This document shows, piece after piece, positions 22,922 to 32,500 of a stretch of DNA of 64,000 bases. Every line of letters begins with the position of its first letter. Position 1 is the first letter of the stretch. Both the position numbers and the translations under genes were made by a program. This DNA comes from Corylus avellana. Taxonomy: Eukaryota > Streptophyta > Magnoliopsida > Fagales > Betulaceae. The notes under the pieces were generated by a model. That model was given only the letters and a program-made list of their open reading frames with translations. It made no database searches and was not told the origin of the DNA. Where the stretch lies: the NCBI RefSeq assembly GCF_901000735.1, contig NC_081541.1:21257172-21321171 (forward strand), read 5' to 3'.

Positions 22922-23722
22922 TGATGTGAACCTCAATCGACGTGCTTTGAGACCCAACAACAATATTGGAATACGGATTCTAAAATTGGGCATTCCAAGC
23001 TTGGTCCAAAGGGAGATGAAGGCGTAATAAATTTGATCCAAGCTATTCATGGAGCAGATTGCACAAAATTTCCTTAGCAATGGCATGGATTAATGGTTGA
23101 TTATGGCTGATTGACTATCCAATTACATACCAATTAATTGGATGATTGACTTGCCAAATTACATGCCAATTAGTTGGTTGATTGACTTACCTATTTCAAG
23201 ACCTTCCTTATGCGTGATTTAATTGCCAATCTCAGTCTATTTTTGGCATGGAGGAGCTGCAAATTTCAGACCAAATCAACCTTAATTTTAGGCTTTTATT
23301 AGTTAGTCCTTTTTTACTTTATTTACTTTCCAATGTTGAAACCAATTTAATTTCCTTTCCATAGCAAGTAGGTAGTCATATTTTCAGCCATGCTTTATAA
23401 ATAGCATGCACTCATTGTAATGGAGATCACGAATGAAAATTATAAAAAGTGAGGTTTGCTTCTTCTATTGGTTCTTCAAAGAACTTTTGAACTTATCAAG
23501 GATTTTTCCTTGTGGCGTTCAAACTCTATACCTTCGGTTCGTGATTCCATTATAATCATTGGGTCGAGGGTTGTTACTTTATACCTTTGATTCGCGTTTC
23601 ACTTATAAGCGTTGGGTCAAGGTTTTCTATCAAAAAAAAATATATCTGAATTTTAGTTTTCTTGGGTCCGTATTCCAATATTGTTGTTGGGTCTCAAAGC
23701 ACGTCGATTGAGGTTCGCATCA
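22922..23722. mobile_element. Inverted LTR structure with 56-bp terminal inverted repeats
   Basis: 22922-22977 (TGATGTGAACC..ATACGGA) is the start of the 5' LTR of element H. 23667-23722 is its reverse complement with one mismatch. From about 23110 to 23722 the sequence is a plus-strand LTR of the same family, matching the reverse complement of 63449-64000. So a minus-strand LTR end and a plus-strand LTR meet head to head, giving an 801-bp unit bounded by inverted repeats. Confidence 0.6.
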
Positions 23723-24546
23723 GTATGGGTGTATACTCCCGGTTCCCCATGTTGATTAACCCAAGAATCCGGTGTAGATTTCTTTTGTTACTTTTATTAA
23801 ACCCAAGACTCGGTCATCCAAATTGGTTTAACTAACTAGTCCATACTACATGCATATGTTGATCAGGCACACACATATGAGGAATTCATGAAAGCAGAAA
23901 TTAATCAAGTTAAATACCACAACATGATCATCACAAAGGCGCCAATATTGAATATTAACTAAACATAACTAGGGCTTCAATCTAGCCCTACTAAGTAAAT
24001 TAGTTACACATAAGTTTGATGCTAAACATCTTCATAATATAAAATAAAATAAAGGAAAAGAATAAACCCGAAACTTGAACTTGAAGAGCTCTAATTGTTC
24101 TCCTTGGAAAGTGTGTATTTTCCAACTTTTCTATTTTCAAGGTTTAGAGGTCTTTTTATAGAGCTTTAGAAGTCATTGTTATACTAGTAAACCTAAAAAT
24201 TTTGTAGGGTTTTAGTCCTATTATAAGTGGAACTTGGAAAACCCTAATATGGAAGGAAATGGAGTCTGTGTGCAGCTTCTAGAGTTCTGCAGCGCACGAG
24301 TGCGATCGATCGCAACCTGTGCGCTTGATCGCAAGTCTCCTGCGATCGATCACACTACCAGAAACTCCACTTTTCCAAAATTTTCTCTTTGAGCCCAAAT
24401 CTTCTAGCTTTACTTAATTTTCTTCCAAAAGCCTACAAAAGGATGGAAAACACCTAAAAGAACTAAAATAGCTTAAATTAATTACAACTAAAGGATTAAC
24501 ACATGTAAGTTTAGGGCTAAAAATATGAATATTTTAGCACTTAACA
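23723..24546 (-). mobile_element. LTR-G5, distal part of the 5' LTR of element G
   Basis: Continues the LTR interrupted at 22126 and ends at 24546 with ..TAGCACTTAACA, so in element orientation it starts TGTTAAGTGCTAAAATATT, the counterpart of TGATAAGTGCCAAATATT in LTR-G3. It carries the GTGCGATCGATCGCAA palindromic motifs at about 24300-24350. Together with 21667-22125 it gives an LTR of about 1.28 kb. Confidence 0.6.
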
Positions 24547-25498
24547 GAGGATGATCCACCGGAAACAACCCGGTGCATTCTCTTAACCCTTGTTCTTGTT
24601 GCACACGTTAAAAGAGGAGCAGCACATAAGATTACCATACAACCCTTGGGCTCACAAATCGGAAACTACAACAACACACACTATTTGTTGTTACTTTGGG
24701 TTCACCAATAGTCCTAGTTATAAGCGATGGATACTAGTTGTTGTGCATATTGACCAGTGTAATACTGTAGCTAACGCGTTTGATAATCATAAACTATGGA
24801 TCGACCGGTGCAATGCTATATAACAAAGAGGTTAAGTATCTCGACTTGTGACCTCCACCATCGCAAACTCATGTTTGATGCATACTTATTTTTATAATTT
24901 ACACAATTTTTTATTACCTTTATTTATTGTCATATTTATGTTAATGCACTTCTCAACAATATGTAAGTAGGGCATTTATGGTCCTTTATAAAGTAGGAGA
25001 AGCAAAAACTATTTGAAGGAGGAGCATAATTAAACCAGATACATATCGAAACTAAAGCTATTAAGTATAACAACGATTTGTTTGTTTGTTTGTTTTTTTT
25101 TTTTTTTTATGGTTCTTAAAGATAATTTTATTTATTTTGAGAGATACAGATAAAAAAAAAAAAAAAATTTATTAACGAAGTCTGAAAAGAAAAGCTTGAG
25201 TTTAACTTATTTTTCTAAATAAACAAATGTAATTTCTTTTGTCAGCCGAAGCTCCGGCTACAAACTAGTGACAACGCAGCGTGTATCCCCCTAGGTCAGC
25301 GGCGCGTCACTATCTTCTACTGCCTTTTTTATTTTTTATTTTCCCTCATTTCTGACTTTCCCGGACACAAATGGCGCTTCTTCTCTTTACTCGCTTCCAA
25401 TTCCAAAGTTCAAAGTGCATCCTCCAAGATCCTCTTCCCTCTCTCTAAGCCTCCAACCCTGCCCTAACCTTTACCGAGACGCGCCGCTTAAGAATATA
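24547..25498. promoter_or_regulatory. Upstream region of CHR19, probable promoter and 5' UTR
   Basis: 24547-25090 shows no recognisable gene. T- and A-runs lie near 25095-25110 and 25152-25166. From about 25380 the sequence becomes C/T-rich ('ctcttccctctctctaagcctcc', 25430-25453), the pyrimidine patch common just upstream of plant start codons, followed by 'gccctaacc' resembling a telo-box half. No convincing TATA box was seen close to it. The transcription start cannot be fixed from sequence alone. Confidence 0.45.
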
Positions 25499-25507
25499 AT
25501 GAAATGA
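25499..25507 (+). promoter_or_regulatory. Minimal uORF overlapping the CHR19 start codon
   Basis: The sequence ATGAAATGA encodes Met-Lys-stop, and its stop codon (25505-25507) overlaps the main ATG at 25504. A scanning ribosome would meet this AUG first if the transcript starts upstream, and could reinitiate or be delayed. The main start is chosen because only that frame gives the conserved '[13 protein letters not shown]' N-terminus. Confidence 0.5.
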
Positions 25508-25938
25508 AGCGCGTGTTCGAGGAAATCTCGGACGACGAGTGGGGGAACCACTCCTTCAAGCCATCTCGCGTCCTCAGAAACCCGCAACAGCCACCTCCTC
25601 CTCCCATCGAATCCTTCGCTTACGCCTCGTCCAATCCCCAAGTCGAAGTCACGCTAAATTTGGAGGACGACGATGTGGAGGAGGAGGCCGCGAGGCCCGC
25701 CGCGAATCGAGGCCGTCGGTTCGTGGTCGATGACGACGAGAGCGAAGGGGATTTCAAGGAAGTGTATGAGATAAAGTCGAGCGAGGAGGAGGAGGAGGAG
25801 GAGGATGTGGTAGGGAAGGCTTTGCACAAGTGTGCCAAGATATCGACGGAGTTGAAGAGAGAGCTGTACGGCTCGTCGCGGACCGCGTGCGACCGCTACG
25901 CGGAAGTGGAGGCTTCATCAGTTAGGATTGTGACTCAG
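25504..25938 (+). CDS. CHR19: CHR19 exon 1 (residues 1-145)
   Basis: Acidic, low-complexity N-terminus with a poly-Glu run from GAG repeats (25783-25803) and the conserved '[12 protein letters not shown]' and 'VRIVTQ' blocks. The donor is CAG|GTGTTT, phase 0. It is more GC-rich than the rest of the gene. Confidence 0.9.
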
Positions 25939-28900
25939 GTGTTTGAAGCTTTTTGATTTTTTTTTATTGCAATGGTTCATGATATTTTTGGTTTTTGAAT
26001 GATCGTTTTCCTTGTGTTTGGTTGCTTAGAAACTTAAGGAAGTGGAAAGGAAGTTATATTAATTTTCTATCTCGCGTTATATGTTGCTTTCGTTTGGTTA
26101 AAATTCACTTTGCCGAGTTAAATTGTTCGGTTGAGCTTTTTGCGAGATAGGTAGGAATATAGTGTTGAAGCTTGTATCCGAGTATCGTTGTTGGGGTGGT
26201 TGTATTGGCAGTTTGGTGGAGCTTTAAGGTTCCATCAAATTGAAACTTTGCTTTGTTCACCCATGTTTTCTGTTTTTGGCACTCAAACAATGATTTTAGT
26301 TGCTTTTCCAATGTGGTTGGTAACTGATATAGTTTTAATTATTCTAGGATGATATTCATGCGGCATGTAGGTCAAAGGATTCGGAATTTCAACCTGTTCT
26401 CAAGCCATACCAGCTGGTTGGGGTCAACTTTCTTCTTCTGTTATATCAGAAGGGTATTGGGGGAGGTACCGCATTTCTTCATCATCACCATCATGCCTTT
26501 GCCTTTTATAGTGCATAAAATGGAGCTCTCAGTGCTGAGGGTACAAAATAAGAAAACTGAAAAATTGGTACTTGCAATTCAACTATATAGAAACATAATT
26601 TTCTTTATTTTGTAAACTGGATTTATTTCTTAAACTTATTGTTGTTATGAAGCAATGAAGGCTATATTACATGGACCCACTGATGTAGGGTAGCAGCAGT
26701 ACAATGTTTGTAAAGATAAATTCGTAAGGTTAATGGAAAAGTTAAGGCTTTTCAAGTTCTAAATGACGGGAAAAAGAAAGTTCAAATTTGATTGCATCTT
26801 GATAGCTGATTTGATGCTGAAATGGAGATTGATTTTGCGGGAATTTTCTGACTACAAGTGGCTTTAGGACGGTGAGAGTTAATCCCATCATTTAGTTAGA
26901 TATTACCATAAGAGGGTAAAAAGAATAGGACACATAGGTAAAGCAGGATTCGCTGGGTGTTGGTTTCATGGGAGTCTGAGATTTCAGCTTTTAGGAAGAA
27001 GTATACAGAGACAAGAGGGGTTATTTGGGGGTTCTGCACCTTCAATAAATATACTTGTTGGCAGAAAATTGAAGTGGTCATGACATCAAGGATTGTCAAT
27101 CAAAATAGGCAGTAGCAATAGCATAAATAACACACCATCTCCTATTTTGTTTGTAGTAGTCATGGAGGCTTTGAGTAAAATGATTACTTCTACTATTGAC
27201 AGGGGTCTTCTCTCAAGCTTCTTTGTGCGATCTAGGCTCCCCGTTGTAAATATTTCTCACTTACCGTTCGCGGAGGATACTTTGGTTGCCAACCCTGATC
27301 ATCTTTGCTCTCTATGTGTCCTCTTATTATTTTTTGAAGTTGTTACTGGTTTAAAGGTTAATTTGGCCAAATCAGTTTTGTGGGTAATGTGGATAATGTG
27401 GATGAATTGGCTGACATTTTGGGTTGTGGGACTTCCTCTCTGCCCCTGAAGTATCTTGGTATTTTGCTAGGGGCTTCTTACAAGGCTAAGTCTATTTGGG
27501 ATGGCATTGTGGAAAAGATGGAGCGTCAGTTGGCTAGTTGGACAATGATGTATTTGTCTAAGGGTGGCAGGGTTACCCTTTTTTAGAGCACCATTTCCAA
27601 CTTACCTACATATGTCTTATTTCTTTTTAAGAGCACGAGTGTGACCAATCGAATAGAGAAGCTCCAACAAGACTTTTTATGGGGAGGCATGGGTGAAGAA
27701 TTTAAATATGACTTGGTTAGCTAGGCCAAGGTTTGCTCTCCAATCTTTTAGGGAGGGTTAGGTATCAGAAACTGAGGGTATTCAAATCGCACTCTGCTAG
27801 GTAAATGGCTGTGGCGCTATAGGAATGAGAGACGCTTGGTGGAGAGTAGTGGACTCCAAATACTGCAGTTTATGGAGTTGGTGGTGCTCTCTTGTGTTGG
27901 CAGGAGCCCTTGGGGTGGGGTTGTGGAAGAAGATTAGAAAATGTTGGGAGTCTTTCGTAGGCTGTACAAGATTTGATGTGGGGGATGGAATGAGGATTAG
28001 CTTTTGGCATGACCTGTGGTATGGGGACTCGGCTCTTAAGGTAGCTTTTCTAGTTTTATTTGGTATTACTTGTGTGAAGGATGCCTCTGTTGCGGACAAT
28101 TTGGAGTTTTTGGGCGGTTCCAATTAGTGGAACTTGAGATGTACTAGAGAGGCACATGATTGGGAGGTGGACGTTTTTGCTTCTTTTCTCCAGGTATTGC
28201 ATTCAATTAAAGTGAGAAGAGGTAGTGAAGATAAGTTGTGGTGGGTCTCTTTTAAAAAAGGTTTGTTCAAGGTCAAGTCTTTCTTCTACTCCTTGGCTTG
28301 TTCTGAAGGTAGTCGCTTCCCTTGGAAGAGTGTGTGGTGGACTCAGGCTCCTTCAAGGGTGGCCTTTTCCGCGTGTTCAGCGGCTCTTGGCAAGATCCTT
28401 ACCTTGGATAATCTCAGGAAGCGGCGTGTTATCGTGATAGAAGATGTTGCAGGGGTAAGAAGACTGGGAAGTCCATGGACCACCTTCTTCATTGTGATGT
28501 GGCTTCTTCTTTGTGGAGTGCTCACTTAGTCGTTTCGGGATGTCTTGGGTTATGCTTAGATGGATTTTCGATTTGCTTGCTTGTTGGTGGTCCTCTGGAA
28601 GGCGATGAGTGCTACAGTGTGGAAAATGGCGCCTATTTGCCCTTGTTGGTGCTTATGGAGGGAAAGAAACAATAGGAGCTTTGAGGACTTGGGGAGGACA
28701 TTGGAGGAGATTTTCTCCTCCTTTTACCATACATTGTATCTTTGGACTATGGCTTATGTGTCCCCTCTATCGATTAGTTTTGATGACTTCCTTGTTCGCT
28801 TTTCCCTTTTTAGTTGGGTGTTTTTTTTTTGTATACCTCCAATGTACTAAGGGGCGCCCTACGCTTTTAATAAGATTGGATTATTACTTATATATAAAAA

Positions 28901-29542
28901 AAAAAAAATAACCACCCACCATAAATATGCCTATTTTCTTGCTTGATTTGTAACTTCAAATAATTGGCCAAGTAATTGACACCCAATATATATTTATGAT
29001 GTTGGCATTGGAATCTCGGACTTACCCAATCAGATTTGCATGAGATTCAGTAGTAGATCCTCAGTTTGATTAAAATGCTAAGACTGTCACTAAAATGGAG
29101 AATTCGGATGAAAGGATCATATCTTCTACCTTTGGATTTTGGAAATAGCTAGTATATATCTCCTTTGTCTGACATTTCTCGAAATCACCTTCTACTTATG
29201 GAACATGACCTAATTTCTTGAGATGGTGTTCTTCCTTTGAAATATTTACAGCTGGTCAGTTTGTATTAGTCGAAGTATTATCATATTATGAAAAAGCTTC
29301 CAGCATCCTGATTTTTTCCATGTCATGAAAAGCATATCTCGATATCATTATAAGTTTTGATATTTGGTTTTGACTATATTATTAAAGTTGACTTTCTTTT
29401 GTCTTTGCTGCAGCCATATTGGCAGATGAGATGGGCCTTGGGAAGACTATCCAGGTATATTGGGCTCTATTGTTTTGCCGATGTCTTGATAATAGTTTTT
29501 TTGAGCACTACCTCCTCTCTCTCTCTCTCTCTCCCCCCCACC

Positions 29543-29574
<32 letters not shown>

Positions 29575-32500
29575 GAAAAAATGGAAAGAAAGTTCTTTTG
29601 ATTGTTAATTTTCTGTAATATTGTAAAATTGTTCTTCTCCCACAGGCTATTACATATTTGACCTTGCTGAAACACTTGAACAATGATCCTGGTCCACATT
29701 TAATTGTATGTCCTGCATCTGTTTTGGAAAACTGGGAAAGAGAACTTAAAAAGTGGTGTCCGTCATTTTCCGTTCTCCAGTATCATGGGGCTGCACGATC
29801 AGCGTATTCAAAGGAACTGAGCTCTTTAGCTAAAGCTGGATTACCTTCTCCTTTTAATGTTCTTCTTGTGTGTTATTCGCTTTTTGAAAGACACAGGTTT
29901 GTTCTACTGCGCTCCAGGCCAGTATGTTATTTGATTTCATGACAGTTGAATTCCCATAAATGATGGCTTATGCAGTGCGCAGCAGAAAGATGACCGTAAA
30001 ATTTTAAAGCGTTGGCGATGGAGCTGTGTGCTGATGGATGAGGCCCATGCCTTGAAGGATAAAAATAGCTATAGGTGGAAAAACCTAATGTCTGTAGCAC
30101 GAAATGCAAACCAGCGTCTAATGCTGACAGGAACGCCACTCCAAAATGATCTACATGTATTACTTGCAATGACCTCTTTCCTAAAGTTACTAATGTGTTC
30201 CATAATTCTCACTACCAATTTAACCTAGAAACACTCTGCTGCTGCTGTCTTTAGAAATGAATTTTATTAGTAAATGTAATAGAAAGCTCAGTATTATGAT
30301 GTGTAGTTACTAGTCCATGAGCTCTGGCTCAAATGGCATTTCCTTCCTCAATGAGAATGGGGTGAAGGATAAGGTCGTTACTAGCCCACTTGGTGTATGT
30401 GTAATGTACAAATAAGAAAATATTGTGGGTAGTTACTATGTTGTATGACAAGTTCTGAGATATAGTCTTGCGTTTTGTTATCACTTAGTCAAAAGGAAAG
30501 ATGTTGGATTTATGGAAATATCACAAACTTGGAACAAAATTTTGATGTGTGGCTCCCTCTATGCAATTTAGGTGGAGCCTTCTTAAAGAGGGGTTGTTGG
30601 GAAGACTCTAGGTAACACCTTTCTTCTTTGGTGGATGCCTTGTTTCCTACATTCTTTTCCTCAAGAACAGAAAAAAAGTATTTGATGGAGAACTTTTTTC
30701 AGAGAGATTTTTCAGCTATTAAATTTTTCTTCAAGGATTGTGTGATGCAGTTAAGTGATACCTAAGCACTACCTTGCGTGAAACTTAGATATATCTGTTT
30801 TTTCTTTTTAATTTTCTGCTACTTAATCCAATCCTTTAAACCTTGCAATCACACCTTAAATTTCTCACCTTAAAGTCCCTAGGATAAAAACCATAGCACT
30901 ACCCACTTTTTATTAGTTGGTTTTCACACCACAGTTCAACATCAAATCAACACATTTCCCCATCTCTTTCACACGTAAAACCTCTCTCTAATGCATCTGA
31001 TATGCTGCTGCCAGAGAAATGCTGCAACCTTGAATTCGATTTCCAGCAACATAAAACCATCAAGATTCAGCCTCCTGAATCAATCTTTTAAACCTCTACT
31101 CCAAATCCCTCTCGACTCTGCTAACCTTTTGCCATCAAAACCTTCCTAGAAAATAGCCTTTGAGCACTCTGTTGCTGCTACTGTACCTCATCATTTTTTT
31201 GCAGCGTCCAATAAGTTGCAACAGTTTCCATGACTTCTGTTATGAATATAATTGGTATGCATGATGTCTTTCTTTTTGTGTGTATGTGTGTTTTTTTTTT
31301 TTTTTAAATTCTCAGTGGTGGTTGGTGTGGGGCTGGAGTTGGGGGGAGTGGGATTGATCTCTAATGATGGTTGTTGTCAGAAATTTGGTTTGCTCACTAA
31401 TGGATTGCATTTTAGTAATTATTGTTGTAACATCAACTGTTGGAGATTATATTCACAGGAAACACAAATTTTCAGTTTATTTTTAATTTCTTTGCGGCTG
31501 ACTATGATTGCTTTTGTTGCAGGAGCTGTGGTCATTGTTGGAGTTTATGATGCCTGATCTTTTTGCTACTGAGGATGTTGACTTGAAAAAGCTGTTAAAT
31601 GCAGATGATTTGGATTTGATTGGTCGCATGAAGTCTATTTTGGGACCATTTATATTGAGACGATTGAAATCTGATGTAATGCAGCAACTTGTTCCAAAGA
31701 TTCAACGGGTATGGTAGATTTTTTATTTAAGATATATGTATGTACATACATATATTTCTCAGTTATAATTCACTTCTGTAACTGCTAAAACTATTCTACA
31801 GGTCGAGTATGTTGTAATGGAAAAGCAACAAGAAGATGCATATAGGGAAGCTATTGAGGAGTATCGTGCAGCTTCACGAGCTCGTATTGCAAAAAACTCA
31901 CAGATAAACTCAGTTAATATTTTTGGAGTTCTTCCTCGGCGTCAAGTGTCCAACTATTTTGTTCAGTTTCGTAAGGTGCTGCAACCTCTATTTGCCACAT
32001 TTCCTGTATATTCATTTATTTACTTAAAATCATTTAAATATTGTGTGTTTATCTCTAACCCAGCTTTGCGTGCTTTGTTTTTTCTTTTTCATTTCTCCTC
32101 CTTTATGTGCTTATTCCAGATTGCAAATCATCCTTTATTGGTTAGGCGTATTTACAGTGATGAGGATGTTGTTCGTTTTGCTAAAAAGTTACATCCAATG
32201 GGTGCGTTTGGCTTTGAATGTACCTTGGACAGAGTAATTGAGGAACTTAAGAGTTACAATGACTTTTCCATCCACCGGGTAATTCTTTTGGTTCTTGTCA
32301 ATGTCTCTTTTTTATTTTGTTATATACTAAAAGATTTAATGGACTATCTTCTATATAATAGCACGTTTTTTCTTCTCAATGGTTGTAAGTGAAATTCTAT
32401 GTTGCCAGTCAATGCTGGAACTGCACGTGCCTTTGATTTTATTATATATTTGTAAAATGGTTGGATTCACAGTGTGATGTAAATGACATAGATGTCACAT

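Larger units (their letters stand above)
17431..22938. repeat. Second copy of the 11811-17330 segment
   Basis: Base-for-base repeat at an offset of 5620. It repeats the leader and gag of F (17517-18399), LTR-G3 (18400-19725), the acidic frame (20462-20932), the zinc knuckle (21089-21274), the primer site (21641-21657), LTR-G5 (21667-22125) and element H (22126-22661 LTR; primer site 22900-22919). Differences seen are few single bases (for example 14266/19886, 15556/21176, 16658/22278), with more indels in the T-rich 17100-17330 part. It begins and ends at the contig edges around the gap. Confidence 0.92.

Noticed and set aside
11811..22938. A true tandem duplication of a retrotransposon block
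   Set aside because: Possible, but the exact coincidence of repeat ends with a 100-N gap and the shared lesions favour an assembly overlap. Listed as a finding to test.
24590..24823. 77-residue frame upstream of CHR19
   Set aside because: No domain, no codon-use signal, and it overlaps AT-rich intergenic DNA next to an LTR end.
32276..32392. Read-through of exon 8 into intron 8 as a longer protein
   Set aside because: The donor CGG|GTAATT is strong, and the downstream residues are hydrophobic filler with no conservation to the family. Exon 9 continues the conserved sequence.
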